A stretch of 64,000 nucleotides of DNA from Neoceratodus forsteri (GCA_016271365.2 CM057454.1:695903501-695967500); one strand, 5' to 3'. Shown: positions 1-10,358, counted from the stretch's first letter. The notes: generated by a model not told the origin, from the sequence alone. Numbers and translations: made by a program.

Positions 1-250
1 AGGAAGTATTTTTTCACAGAGAGTGTGGTGGATACATGGAAAGGCCTTCCTAAGCAGGTCATGGGGTCAAAAACAGTGGGGGAATTCAAGAATGCATGGG
101 ACAGACATAAGGCAATTCTGGTGGGGATAGGAAGAGGTAGGCTGTTGGTTAACTAGGATCTGCAACTTATCCAATAGGTAAGGAAATGGGCAGACTGGGT
201 GGGCCAAGCGGTCCATATCTGCTGTCAGTCCATGTTTCTATGTTTCTATG
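1..250 (+). mobile_element. CR1-clade LINE, 3' end (cut by window start)
   Basis: The first 156 bases read in one frame as the C-terminus of a CR1 ORF2 protein, with the stereotyped motif FKNAWDRHKAIL, and end in a TAG stop at 154-156. The 3' UTR follows, containing the family phrase gggcagactgggtgggccaa. It ends in the short ttctatg tandem repeat that replaces a poly(A) tail in CR1 elements. The same tail and C-terminal text recur at 21.6, 22.1, 41.6 and 59.8 kb, so the family assignment is secure. The open frame suggests a moderately young copy, but only this scrap is visible. Confidence 0.9.
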
Positions 251-1290
251 TAAAGGCACTGCGTATGCCAAAATATTATCCTTTGGGAAAATGTGCAACT
301 TCACAGTGGTGTAACTATGGAACCAGTGTTAATTTTTTCACCAAACCTACAAAATGCACTTCTGTGGGGCAATGGCTTGGCACGCTGCAACTTTCAGCCC
401 TAAAGTCTTAACAGGCTTTTTGCTATGAAGTGGAAAATACATTTTTTTTGGGTGCTTTTTACCTGTGGTACTTTGCGAAAGCCCGTGGACTTTCGCAAAA
501 GTACCATTGGTTTACATGGGAGAGCTTTTGTCAAAGTACTGTGGTACATTCATGGAAGTCCCGCCATTATAGATTGGGGACTATCTCAAAAATGCAAGTG
601 GTATTTTCGTGAATGTCCATGGTACTTTCACGAAAATTCAGCAGCTAAGATGGTGGAAAAATAAAAATAAAACATATTTCCGGGCATCCTCAAGAAAAAC
701 TAATGCCAGGGTCATATTGCTAGGGCCCCGATTAGGTAAACCCAACAATTGATGTTTACCAAGGGGCAGTATTTTTTGAACTACAATGTTTTTTCCACCT
801 TGCTAATGGAAAACAAGATGACAGCAGCACAAAAGTACCAAGCCAGTTTGCGGCAGTAAAAAGTACTTTCGCCAAAGCAAAAAGTGCTTTCAGGGGGAAC
901 ATATATTTTTTCCCATAGGCTGAAATGTGATAATTTAAACTTTAACCACTTTTGAACAGATTAATATTTTTTCACCACACATTCAAAAGGCACTTCTTTG
1001 ACCCAGTCCCCATATACCCTGAAAAGTTCAGACCAGACAGACAAACTGTTCTGGCTGTAGAGACGAGCAAAGAATTTGCCAAAATTGAAGATTTTTCAGA
1101 CTTTTTGACATTCAGGAGCTCTGCAAATGCAAATCTGACCAGAACGAAAATGTCCAGATCCAGAGATCTATGGTACTAAACCGCACATGCAAACTTTCAG
1201 GCAAATCAGACAAACGGTTGCAAAGTTATTAAAGTGCAAAATTGTGAGTTTAACATAGAAGCTGCCATGCAACCCTGACTGACCTACAAG
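251..1290 (-). repeat. Module A repeat, copy 1 (reverse orientation)
   Basis: The reverse complement of about 900-1,260 matches the plus strand of 3,430-3,800 nearly base for base: a start like cttctatgttaaa, then tttgcactttaataactttg, a stretch about the 'latest' 3' part tggtgaaaaaatattaatc, and a block of reiterated tactttcg/cgaaagta motifs at 470-640 and 830-890. No open frame is conserved between copies, so it is non-coding. Family unknown. The reiterated short motifs resemble the sub-terminal transposase-binding arrays of non-autonomous hAT-like elements, which is inference only. Confidence 0.7.
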
Positions 1291-1295
1291 GCAGG

Positions 1296-1335
1296 TATAA
1301 TATATATCTATATATATCTATATATATATATATAG

Positions 1336-1377
<42 letters not shown>
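1296..1377. repeat. Compound (TA)n-(GA)n microsatellite
   Basis: An interrupted TA run (about 1,298-1,346) passes directly into an uninterrupted GA run (about 1,345-1,377). It sits at the outer edge of a module A copy, the same position where TA-rich runs adjoin other copies at 3.4, 7.5 and 10.3 kb. Confidence 0.95.
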
Positions 1378-1380
<3 letters not shown>

Positions 1381-1429
1381 TATCTATCTTATAAAATGGC
1401 TAGAAATGTTGGTGGAGTAAAAAAGTAAT

Positions 1430-1585
1430 CCTGTGGTACAAATTAGTTTTGCTTAGGTGATCTGGTTGATTCTGGTAGTGGGTGTGTGGCAGAAATTAAT
1501 TTTATTTAAGTGCTCCGGTTAATTCTGCCATAATTTTGATTGCTGAAAAGTCATAAAAAAGTTATTTGGTTGATCCTGCCTTTTT
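1430..1585 (+). repeat. Degenerate ~55-bp direct repeat, about 3 copies
   Basis: Related phrases ending in ggttgattctg, ggttaattctgcc and ggttgatcctgcc occur at about 55-bp spacing, each preceded by an AT-rich aattagtttt-like stretch. It is non-coding and no family is recognised. The remainder, 1,586-1,880, holds nothing I can identify. Confidence 0.5.
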
Positions 1586-1880
1586 TTTATATACATATAC
1601 TGTTTAATTTACTTTCACATTTTGCCTGAGTGTAGCATTACCAAGCAGTGTTCGGTCCGGTAAAATAACATGCTAACCAGGGAAGGTGTAGCAGTGTTAG
1701 TAAGATGTACCTTTGGTTCCAAAATGCTGTCAGCTGTGAGGTTTAACTTCAGTTTTCTAGACCTTTTACAGAGAGAAGCCGTGGAGTGAATGAACAGTGA
1801 GGAAAGTGAGTGACTCTGCGGCTTCAGAAGACCAGATGGAAGTAAGAGCGAGCGTTGCCATAGAATCGATGTGCCTTTCA

Positions 1881-2880
1881 AAGATTTTCTGTAAAAATAT
1901 TAAACCGTTCAAAAGTTAGTCAAAAAACAAATTTACCATTATAGTCAATGGGGGAAAATATATGTGCATGACGAAAGTTTCGCAAATGCACTTTTACTTT
2001 CGCAAATGGCCCTTTGACTTTCATGATGTGGACATATTGTTTTCAGATAGTAAGAAAGAAAAATGCCTGCCATTTAAAATTGGGACCCTCTAGATAAACA
2101 CTGACTGTTGGGTTTACCTAGTCGGGTCCTGAGGATGCCAGCCCTATCTTTTTGGGGGAGTAAAACCACCCAGAAATGCCATTTTAAATTTGGGGGAAAA
2201 AATACTTTCACAAATCATGAAAGTAAGTGCAGAAATACTTTTGCAAATGCAAAAGCTGATTGCTCCTTTTTGCAAAACTTTCATGATTTGCTAAAGTATT
2301 TTTAAAAATAACTGCAAATATCTGCCATCCTCCTGCAACAAAACGGTTGGGTCTTTTGGGCTGAAATTTGGCAAGGTAGCAAGCTCTGCTTCCATAGATG
2401 TGCCTTATGTTAGTTTGGTGCCAAAACATTCAAGGGGCCCAAAACTTCAGCATTCTGAAGTTGAGAAATTTTCCATAGGATAACATTGTGGCACTTGTTA
2501 TGCCTTTCAGCGCCTGTTTCTCGAAAATGAAGTGATATAAAGAGTTTTCGCTACTGGCTGCTTAGTCTGTAGAAACAAGTTTAAAAGTCATTGATGACAC
2601 TGCAGTGGAATTTTATTCCTACTTGCTACAGTTACAGAGATATAGGCAAAAACATGTTCCAAGGGTTCCAAGGGTGCCTTTTCAATGCTTTTCGGTGCCC
2701 GTATCTCAAAAATGATGTGAGATACAGATTGTATATCCCTGAAGTACTCACTGCCATGATTACAATGGCACTGGAATTTTTTCCTAGCTTCTACGGTTGC
2801 TGAGATATTAGCAAATTAGTGTTACAAGGGTTCCTTGCCTTGTAGGGCTGCTGTATGGCTCCATAGTTACATGTAAGCAG
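1881..2880 (+). repeat. Module A repeat, copy 2 (5' part missing)
   Basis: It starts inside the module (aatattaaaccgttcaaaag, compare 3,750 and 7,857). It continues through the 'tatgggaaaatatat' phrase, a block of reiterated tttcgcaaatg motifs in both orientations (1,975-2,030 and 2,205-2,300), the phrase gctgaaatttggcaaggt (compare 4,080), and ttttccataggataacattg (compare 5,260 and 8,650). It leads straight into the palindromic minisatellite, as in the other copies. No conserved reading frame. Confidence 0.7.
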
Positions 2881-3000
2881 GAGCTCAGGGCCCAGAGGGC
2901 CCACGCTCCCACATACGCATAGCATCATGCAAAAAATTGACAATGTGATGGGAGCGCAGGGCCCGGGGTCCATGCTCCCACTAACACATACCACTTACAT
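2875..3000 (+). repeat. Module P palindromic minisatellite (2 units)
   Basis: Two units of a GC-rich imperfect palindrome (gggagcgcagggcccgggg type) lie between module A copy 2 and the foldback hairpin. Both halves carry gctccca/tgggagc ends. The same unit is amplified at 5.5-6.0 kb and 8.74-9.13 kb. Confidence 0.75.
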
Positions 3001-3405
3001 TACACTTTCTCAAAAAGAAGGGAAATTCATTGCAAAAAACTCTGTTAATGCATCAGTTACGGTTCATAGCACAGCAACAAAAGTATGGAAATGTAGTGTT
3101 AGGGTTACCACAGCTACCACCCCTCCACCACCCCCAAACACCAACAGGCATCAGGGTGTGTGTTGGGGTTGTTGTGCCTACCTCTCTCCCCATTCTCCTA
3201 TACTGCACCACCTCAGCCTATTTACACATGGAATGGGGTGAGAGTTAGGCTGACAACTCCAATGCACACCCCAATGCTTGTTGGTATGTGGGGGATGGGG
3301 TGGGGTGATGGGGTAGTAACCCTAACACCACATTTCCAATCTTTTGTCGCTGTCCTATGAACTCTAACTGATGCATTAATGGAGTTTTTTGCAATGAATA
3401 TATAC
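3001..3405 (+). repeat. Module H foldback hairpin, copy 1
   Basis: The left arm from 3,026 (ttcattgcaaaaaactc...) is the near-perfect reverse complement of the right arm ending at 3,398 (...gagttttttgcaatgaa). The arms are about 165-170 bp, around a spacer of some 40 bp near 3,192-3,232 that contains cctatactgcaccacctcag. The arms contain gtgttagggtta and its complement. The hairpin is preceded by the constant leader actttctcaaaaagaag, found before every other copy. A perfect fold this long and repeated five times suggests a foldback/MITE-type transposon or a mobilised palindrome. It is non-coding although short frames run through it. Confidence 0.85.
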
Positions 3406-4183
3406 ATATATATCTGTATATTTATTTTAGTGATACTGTGGTGTCACTTCTATGTTAAAGCCAAATGTTTGCACTTTAATAACTTTGCAACCATTTGACT
3501 TATTTGTCTGAAATTTTGCATGTGCTGCCTTCAACCATACGTCTAAGGATCTGGCAAGTTTAGTTCTGGTCAGATGTGCAGCTGTGGAGCTGCAGAGTGC
3601 AAAAAAAATGCAAAACAACACTTTTTTGGCCATTTTTGGCAAATTCTTTGCTTGTCTCAACAGCCCGAAAGGTTTTTCCATCAGGTCTGATATTTTCAGG
3701 TTATATGGGGACTGGATCAGGGAAATACCTTTTGAAGTTTGGGTGAAAAAATATTAATCTGTTCAAGTTATTAAAGTTTAAAGTTTCCCATTATAGCCTA
3801 TGGGAAAAATATATGACAGGCTTGAGAAGCAGTTTTTACTATTATGCGCAAGTACTGTGCAGTTTCTTTGTAAGTACCATTGGTTTATATATGCGGGACT
3901 ACTACGAAGTGCAGAAACTTATGCTGAAAGTCCTGTGATGTAAACCAATGGTGCTTGTGTGAAGGTGCGTGATTGTTTCATGAAAGTGTGCATAACTTGC
4001 ATTGTAGTTTTGTGGTTAAACAGCCCCAAAACATTCATTTCTTTGCCACATCATAGCAAGACAAGGGTTAGGACTTTTGGGCTGAAATCTGCAAGGTTGC
4101 AAGTCCTTGCCCCACAGATGTGCTTTGTGCTGGTTTGGTGAAAAAATTTATACAAGGTTCCAGAGTTACAGCAGTCCAAAGTT
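3406..4183 (+). repeat. Module A repeat, copy 3, first part
   Basis: A TA-rich start (3,396-3,425) is followed by gtgtcacttctatgttaaag, tttgcactttaataactttg and the tggtgaaaaaatattaatctg phrase shared with copies 1, 4 and 5. A reiterated acttagt/gcgaaag-like block follows at 3,830-3,990. The copy is interrupted at 4,183 by a CR1 insertion and resumes at about 5,250. Confidence 0.75.
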
Positions 4184-5249
4184 ATAGAAACATAGAAACT
4201 TAGAATTTGACAGCAGATAAGGACCGCTTGGCCCACCCAGTCTGCCCATTTCCCTACCTACTGGATAAGCTGCAGATCCTAGTTAACCAGCAGCCTACTT
4301 CTTCCTACCCCCACCCCCTAGAATTGCCTTATGACTGTCCCATGCATGCTTGAATTCCACCACTGTTTTTGACCCCAACCTCCTCCTCCGGAAGGCGTTC
4401 CATGCATCCACAACCCTCTCTGTGAAAAATACTTCCTAAATTACCTCTGAGCCACCCCTCTATCTTCAAATTGTGCCCTCTTGTTCTTGCACACCTCTTT
4501 TTTTGAAAGATGCTACCCTGTTGGACTTTGTTGATTCCCTTGAGGTACTTGAACGTTTCTATTATGTTCCCCCTCTCCCTCCTTTCCTCGAGACTATACA
4601 TATTAAGCTCCTTAAGTCTCTCTTCATATGTCTTCCGGTGCAGACCCTGCACCATTTTAGTTGCCCTCCTCTGGACAGCTTCCATCCTGTCTATGTCTTT
4701 GCAGAGATTGGGTCTCCAGAACTGCATGCAGTACTCAGATGGGGTCTCACCAGCTGTCTGTACAGAGGGATAATAACTTCCTGTTTTCTACTGGTGATGC
4801 CTCTCCCTATGCATCCCAGTATCCCCAGCCCTCCTTGCTGCCCTCTCACATTGCTTGCCCACCTTTAGGTCATCTGAAATGACTACCCACAGGTCCCTTT
4901 CCATTTTTGTTGTTGTTAGTATCTCACCCCCCATTTGTGTACTCTTCCCCTGGGTTTTTGTTTCCCAGGTGAATTACCTTGCAGTTCTTAGCATTGAATC
5001 TAAGCTGCCATACATTTGACCATTCCTCTAACCTTGTCAAGTCCCTTCTCATCCTTTCCACCCCACCCTGTGCATCAACTCTGTTGCAGATCTTTGTGTC
5101 ATCTGCAAAGAGACATACTTTTCCTTCCAGTCCTTCTGCAATGTCGCTTATAAAGACATTGAAGAGGACTGGTCCTAATACTGAACCCTGCGGTACCTCA
5201 CTAGTAACCCTCCTTTCTTCTTGGCCCTGCACTCCCACGCACCAAAAAG
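4184..5249 (-). mobile_element. CR1 LINE, 5'-truncated insertion in module A
   Basis: Read on the minus strand, this is the C-terminal half of a CR1 reverse transcriptase. The visible motifs are GSVLGPVLFNVFISDIAEGL and the catalytic box FADDTKICNRVD near 5,080-5,150, then the downstream LEEWSNVWQLRFNAKNCK stretch, and the C-terminal region with QRRATKMVQGL and ERRERGNIIETFKYLKGINK (4,500-4,660). The 3' end carries the reversed ttctatg tail at 4,184. Several frameshifts separate the readable pieces. The flanks rejoin module A text exactly (compare 2,450 with 4,170 plus 5,250), and a short aaagtt repeat at 4,178-4,183 and 5,246-5,251 may be the target-site duplication. Confidence 0.92.
4924..5249 (-). 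pseudogene. CR1 ORF2 reverse transcriptase fragment
   Basis: This open minus-strand stretch encodes the RT palm of a CR1 non-LTR retrotransposon. It holds the VPQGSVLGPVLFNVFISDI segment, then CLFADDTKICNRVD with both catalytic aspartates, then LEEWSNVWQLRFNAKNCKVIH. The enzyme would normally copy CR1 RNA by target-primed reverse transcription in the nucleus. The fingers and the endonuclease are missing because the insertion is 5'-truncated. The frame runs past 5,249 into unrelated module A sequence, so the apparent start there is an artefact. Non-functional remnant. Confidence 0.85.
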
Positions 5250-5511
5250 TTGCTAATTTTTCCATGGGATAACACTGTGGCGGCTGGGTCACACATACAG
5301 TATCTCAAAAACAGTTTGAAATATGGATTTTTTGCTAAGTGCAGCTTAGTACATGTTTTTGTGTACTAAGCATGAGTGGAGGTGGCTAGGTCATGAATAC
5401 AACTGTGAAAGAATTTTTTCCACAGTTGCTATGGTTACTGAGATATTGCCAAATACGCATTACAAGGTTTACTTGGAATGCCTCGAGGAATGTGCTATGT
5501 GTCTGTATTTA
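5250..5511 (+). repeat. Module A repeat, copy 3, second part
   Basis: It resumes with ttgctaatttttccatggg, the continuation seen without interruption at 2,465 and 8,645. It then runs through the agtatctcaaaaacagtttg and ggttactgagatattgcc phrases shared with 2,700-2,815, and into the 106-bp array. Confidence 0.75.
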
Positions 5512-6005
5512 TGGGTAGGCAGGAGTGCAGGGCCCAGAGAGCCTGTGCTCCAACCTATGCATACTATTTATGCTAAACTAGGAGAAATGGACCCTTCAAA
5601 GCTATGCCTCAGCAATCATGGGTGGTTGGGAGCACAGGGCCCAGAGGGCCTGTGCTCCTACCTATGGATATTATTATGCAAAACTAAAAGCACAGGGCTC
5701 TCCTGCACTATGTCTCTATACTTATAGGTAGGTGGGAATACAGGGCCCAGAGGGCCTATGCTCTCACCCATGGAAACCATCTTGCAATACTGGGAGCGCA
5801 GGACCCTCCTGCACTATGTGTCTACACTTATGGGTGAGTGGGTGTGCAGGGCCCAGAGGGCCCACACTCCCAAATATGCGTCCCATTATGCAAAACTGGC
5901 AGCACAGGGCCCTTCTGCGCTATGCCTCTACACTTATTGGTGGGTGGGAGTGCAGGGCCCAGAGGACCTGCGCTCCAACCTATGGATACTGGCATACGGA
6001 CATGT
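5512..6005 (+). repeat. 106-107 bp palindromic minisatellite, 5 units (module P)
   Basis: The phrase cagggcccag starts at 5,528, 5,635, 5,741, 5,847 and 5,953, giving spacings of 107, 106, 106 and 106 bp. Each unit contains a gggagcacagggcccagagg / ggcctgtgctccta imperfect palindrome, and a second half with tgcaaaactggcagcacagg and cactatgcctctacactta. Open frames of about 90-125 codons run through it only because the period is close to a multiple of three in places. The peptides (repeated AGPREP/QGPEGL) have no recognisable family. Confidence 0.9.
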
Positions 6006-6950
6006 CATCATGATACATTTAGCCACGGATAATATGTTGCAGGTAATTTGGCGAAATTGTTTTGGACATCGTATTAAGACATCACAGTCATAAGGTTGCC
6101 AATGCTACAAGTTTTACTGATGACATTTCTCCCACTTGCATACTGTGTGACCCATTCCCCCTTCCCCTATAAAACCAAGCTTACGAGAGTTGATTAAAGC
6201 AGACCCCACAGTAGTATTTCATAGACCAGACACTAGTAGAGACAAAGTGGTATCAAGTTTGTTGACTGTTACCATATGCATGAATATTTCATGATTACCT
6301 CCCCCTCAATGGCACAGTTCAAGACCTGTGTGGACAAGCACATCAGAGCATTGCAAAGAATGCATGCCACCTATGTTATAGTGTAAAGCATACAAAGTGC
6401 AAGTTGTAGACACACTGGGCTAGAGGGGAGGAAACTGGGGGCAGAAAACTGGCCGAAAAGAGAGAGTTTTTAGATATATGAGTTGGGAGCTCAAGAGGGT
6501 ACGGGGCTCAATGAGAACATTGCTTTGCCTGCCTTTTTATGAATTAGGTATGGCTGTTGCATTTATTAGTGTGGTACCAAAAGAACATTTTTATTCGGTT
6601 TTTATTCAGTTGTTTTATTTATGAAATCCTCCCTCCTTGTACAGTTCCGAATGGATGACAGCTATCGAAAAATAACAGATTACGACCTACATTGCTACCC
6701 ACCAATTTTCTGATCTGCAGATCTAAGAAAGTAATGCTTTCCTCCTATATGTTCATTTTGCACAAATTCATTAAATTCAGATACTGTTCCTTTCTAGATG
6801 GTGAGTATATAGAGATACTGTTCCTTTCTAGATGGTGAGTATACTGTATAGAGATGAATTGTCTCCCATCTGCATATGGATATGTCATCACAATATATTT
6901 AGCCACAAACAAGCATTTTAGCTACAAGCACTCCATTATTTTTAGTTTAA
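6006..6950. other. Unassigned AT-rich spacer with a 34-bp duplication
   Basis: No open frame of interest and no element I recognise. At 6,781-6,849 the phrase atactgttcctttctagatg is duplicated at exactly 34-bp spacing, a simple local tandem duplication. Confidence 0.6.
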
Positions 6951-6951
6951 T

Positions 6952-7095
6952 CGACCATTAGTCCTGCAATCTTTCAACTAGTCTACCAATAGTCTGGTGA
7001 TCTTTAGTCCAGTCAACCTTTAATCTGGCGATCTTTTGTCCATTCGACCATATGACCGCAACTAAAAGTCTGCGACATTTAGCCCAGGGACATTC
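6952..7095 (+). repeat. 31-bp degenerate minisatellite
   Basis: The phrase atcttt recurs at 6,969, 7,000 and 7,031 (31-bp spacing), each followed by a variant of agtccagtcaacctttaatc. The array runs to the agtctgcgacatttagccc phrase, so about four diverged units. It lies just upstream of the second foldback. Confidence 0.7.
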
Positions 7096-7119
7096 AGTCC
7101 ATACATGATGGATACTATA

Positions 7120-7527
7120 TGAGTAACATTTCACTTTCTCAAAAGAAGGAACATTTATTGCAAAAATCTATTAATGTACCAGTTAGTTTGATTCTGCACC
7201 AACAAAAGCCTGAAATTTGATGCTAGGCCACACCTGCCCCTCACACCTCTCAATTCTCCACAGATCAACAGGTGCCGGGTGTGACTTGTCTAACAACTCT
7301 CACCCCATTCTTCTATACTGTACCATCTCAGCTTGTTTATGCATGAAATAGGTTGAGAGTTAGGGCTGATAACCCAAGGCACATCCTGGCACCCGTTGAT
7401 CTGTGGGAGGTAGGTTGTGTGTGTGGGGGATAAGGTTGGTAACTCTAACATCAAATTTACAGACTTTTGTTGGTGTGGAATCAACTCTAACTGAGACATT
7501 AACAGAATGTTGCAATAAATATATATA
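7120..7527 (+). repeat. Module H foldback hairpin, copy 2
   Basis: The left arm begins at 7,155 (ttattgcaaaaatc) and pairs with the right arm ending at 7,520 (gttgcaataaat). The loop centre near 7,325 holds ttcttctatactgtaccatc, matching the loop of copy 1. The upstream leader cactttctcaaaagaaggaa is conserved. Arms here are more diverged from one another than in copy 1. Confidence 0.8.
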
Positions 7528-8695
7528 TATCTGTGCCCCTATAGTTAGGGTTCAAATGTCACTTCTACATTAAACTCGAAATTTTGCACTTTAATAACGT
7601 CACAACCATTCAAGCAATTTGAATGAAATGTTGCTTATGGCATCAGGGACAATAGATCTCTTGATGTGGCAAGTGGCAAGTTTTGTTCTTTTCGGATTTG
7701 TGGGTGTAGCGATACGGGGTGCCAAAAATGTGAAAATTACCGGGGGTTTTTATTCTTTGTCATGCCACTGCACAAAAATGATATGAAATTTTGATATGAA
7801 ATTTTAGGGTAGATAGGTCTTAGATCACAGATGTGCCTTTTGAAGATTTGGTGAAAAAATATTAATCCGTTCCAAAGTTATTAAATTTCAAAGTTTCCCA
7901 TTATTTCCAATGGAACCAGTTAGTTGCCCACTCAAAAAAGGATTCTTTACCGCAAATGCAGAATCCTTTTTTGCAAATGCAGGATCTTTTGCCACAAATG
8001 CAGAATATTTTTCCATGTTGCTGCCATCTTGTTTTTAGTTAGCGGTGACAAAAAATTAAATAACTAAAAAAAATAAACAGCTTTAGTAGACAGCAACAGT
8101 TCTCTTTACCTAATCAAGACCTGTAGAATCAGATTCTGGGGTTAGTTTTTGATAACTTACTTAAAAAATTGTATTTTTAACATGCTAAAATCCTTTTTTG
8201 CAAATAGTGAAAAAGCAATCGCGAAACAGAATCCTTTGTCACAATTTGTGAAAAAGGATTTTTTTTCTGCAAATTGCAAAAAAAGGAACCACACAAATTG
8301 TGAAAAATGAATTTTAAGAAAGCTGTTTCTTTGTCACTCTACAGTTAACAAATGGTTTGTAATTTCGGTCTGAAATGATTGCCTTTTGTTGGTTTGGTGA
8401 AAAGATAATAATTTGCTCTGGAGTCCTATGAGCTTAAATTTTGCTTTGTTTCCCATATGACAGCATTGTAATATGAGGTGTACATAGCTGTTTCTTTGTC
8501 ACTATGCTGTGAAGAAATGGTTTGCAATTTTGCTCTGACATTCTCAGGGTACAAGGGGCTTTCCCAACTGGTGTTCCTTTTGCTGATTTTCTGAAAATAT
8601 ATTAATTTGGTATCAAGTTCACAGGTTTTAAATTTTGCTGTGCTTTTTATAGGATAACATTGCAATGTGATGTGTTTCTTTGGCACTGCACACTA
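7528..8695 (+). repeat. Module A repeat, copy 4
   Basis: It carries gtcacttctacattaaac, tttgcactttaataacgtc and tggtgaaaaaatattaatcc in the same order as copies 1 and 3. Its reiterated block (7,930-8,300) uses a different motif, aatccttttttgcaaatgc and its relatives, instead of the tttcgcaaatg motif of copies 1 and 2. It ends with ttttataggataacattgca, homologous to 2,470, and passes into module P. Confidence 0.75.
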
Positions 8696-8699
8696 CACT

Positions 8700-9145
8700 C
8701 CCACAGGCAAATAAGGATACCCCTACACTGTCTCAAAAGTTATGCACGGATGGGAGTGCAGGGCCTGAAGGACCCTGTGCACCCACACACAAATATTGAT
8801 ACCATTATGGACTGATGGGAGCACAGGGCCCAAAGGGCCCTGCACTTCCACAGGGAAATGGAGAGACAATTACTACTGTATATCACAAACATTATGGATG
8901 AAAGGCACCATGCTGTCCCACACATCAATATGAATACTATTATGAAGTGATGGGAGCACATGCCTTATGTATGGATGACAGTGCAGGGCTCTCCAGGCCC
9001 TGTGCTTCCACATGAAAATGCACATAGCATTATGGAATGAAGGGAGTCATGAGGAAATAAGGATACATTTACAGTCTCTCAAAAATTATGACTGGATGGG
9101 AACACAGGGCCCAGAGTGCCCTGTGCTCCAAGAAGCAAATAAGGC
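8700..9145 (+). repeat. Module P palindromic minisatellite, 5-6 diverged units
   Basis: Units built round gggagcacagggcccaaagggccctg (written in part) sit at about 8,755, 8,817, 8,955-8,970, 8,978 and 9,098. Several are almost perfect inverted repeats (8,817-8,849 and 9,098-9,129). Linker phrases such as aatattgataccattatg recur. The last unit is followed by accattatactatctcaaaa, the leader of the next foldback. Confidence 0.8.
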
Positions 9146-9149
9146 TACC

Positions 9150-9614
9150 ATTATACTATCTCAAAAAGTAAGGAAATTCATGCCAACATGTCATTAATGT
9201 ATCAGGGTTCAAATTAAAGCATCAAAAGTATGGAAATACAGTTTTAGATTTTCCAACCATAATTCTATCCCCCACCCCACCCCTCAGAAGCAGCAGAAGG
9301 GGCAAAGCAACACAACCAAGAAGAGACATCCATCATCAGATACGACAAACAACATACAGCTCTCTGAACATAACACAAGAGACATCCATCATCATGGTCC
9401 ACCAGCTGTATGAGGTCCACTGAAATGTCAGTGTCTTGCTGGTACACCCACATGCTCATTGTGGCTATCTCTGCTTGGTTGTGTTGCTTTGCCCCTTTCA
9501 CTGCTTCTGGGTGTGAATAAGATGTTAGAATTGGAAACTCTAACACTGCATTTCCATACTTTTTCTGCTTTAATATGAACCCTAACTGATGCATTAACAA
9601 AGTGTTTTTGCCAT
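9150..9614 (+). repeat. Module H foldback hairpin, copy 3 (extended centre)
   Basis: The outer arms match copies 1 and 2 (cattaatgtatcagggttca on the left, tgaaccctaactgatgcatt on the right, ending near 9,612). The inner arms differ: agaagcagcagaaggggcaa at about 9,287 pairs with ttgcccctttcactgcttct at about 9,490. The central 100 bp, including a duplicated agacatccatcatca, is unique to this copy. The centre has therefore been replaced while the arms stayed paired. Confidence 0.8.
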
Positions 9615-9624
9615 GTAATGGACC

Positions 9625-10008
9625 TCCCTTCTTAACCCTGTCTGGTGAATGCTCAATAAATATATTTCATTTCCTGGTGTCCAGTGGACCCCCCAGGCAG
9701 GTAGTGCCCCACCACCCCACTATGCCCCATCCCTTCCATGAGCTGGTGACTGGCACAGCCCTCCACCCTTCACCATGGTCAGCCACTGACTGAGCTGTCA
9801 GTGAGCATGTATTGTTACAGTGCATGCTCATTGACAGCTCAGTCGGCAGCCAGCCATGGTGGAGGGTGGAGGGCTTTTCCAGTCATCTGCAAAGGGAAGG
9901 GATTGGGGGAACTGGGGGAGGAACACTACCTGTGGGAGGGGGGTCAACTGGGCACCAGGGAATGAAATATATTTATTGAGCATTGCCAGATGGGGTTAGA
10001 GGTGGGTT
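9625..10008 (+). repeat. Second type of foldback hairpin, ~370 bp
   Basis: The left arm cttaaccctgtctggtgaat (from 9,631) pairs with cattgccagatggggttaga (to 10,000). Pairing continues inward through ggtgtccagtgg/caccaggg to the inner stem ctgagctgtcagtgagcatg and catgctcattgacagctcag around a loop of about 13 bases near 9,817. The arms include the ctggtgtccagtgg motif of the 60-bp satellite, so this foldback captured or gave rise to satellite sequence. Non-coding. Confidence 0.85.
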
Positions 10009-10026
10009 CATTAGACTCTGGGGAAG

Positions 10027-10028
<2 letters not shown>

Positions 10029-10073
<45 letters not shown>
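10029..10073. repeat. (TA)n microsatellite
   Basis: About 22 uninterrupted TA units. It flanks a ~230-bp unique segment whose other side is an equally long TA run (10,302-10,352). The Tyr-Ile repeat frames through it are artefacts. Confidence 0.98.
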
Positions 10074-10077
<4 letters not shown>

Positions 10078-10300
10078 CAAAGAACCTCCGTGTGCAAACA
10101 CTGAAGCAAGGGTTACCCCAAAGGGCATTTGGCTGGGAAGCCAAGTTTCAAAGAAATACAAAATCACACTGACCCCACAATGCAAAGCATCATGGGCTGC
10201 ATATGCAAATCACCACAGAATATTACGCTGGTTCAACTTTAAGCAGAAATGCATGGTGCCGAAAGGCCTCTCACACAGTTTGCAAAGGGTGTCAACAGAA

Positions 10301-10301
<1 letters not shown>
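10074..10301. other. ~230-bp segment framed by two (TA)n runs
   Basis: Unique sequence with catgggctgcatatgcaaatc and no clear inverted ends. The matching TA runs on both sides suggest insertion into, or duplication around, a TA microsatellite. No family recognised. Confidence 0.4.

Positions 10302-10352
<51 letters not shown>
10302..10352. repeat. (TA)n microsatellite
   Basis: About 25 uninterrupted TA units, immediately followed by ctgtagggtgcagtctgcct and the start of module A copy 5, mirroring the TA-rich edges of the other A copies. Confidence 0.98.

Positions 10353-10358
<6 letters not shown>

Noticed and set aside
5353..6093. Open frames of 90-125 codons with repeated AGPREP/QGPEGL peptides
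   Set aside because: They run through the 106-bp minisatellite in three overlapping frames; the peptides follow the DNA period and match no protein family.
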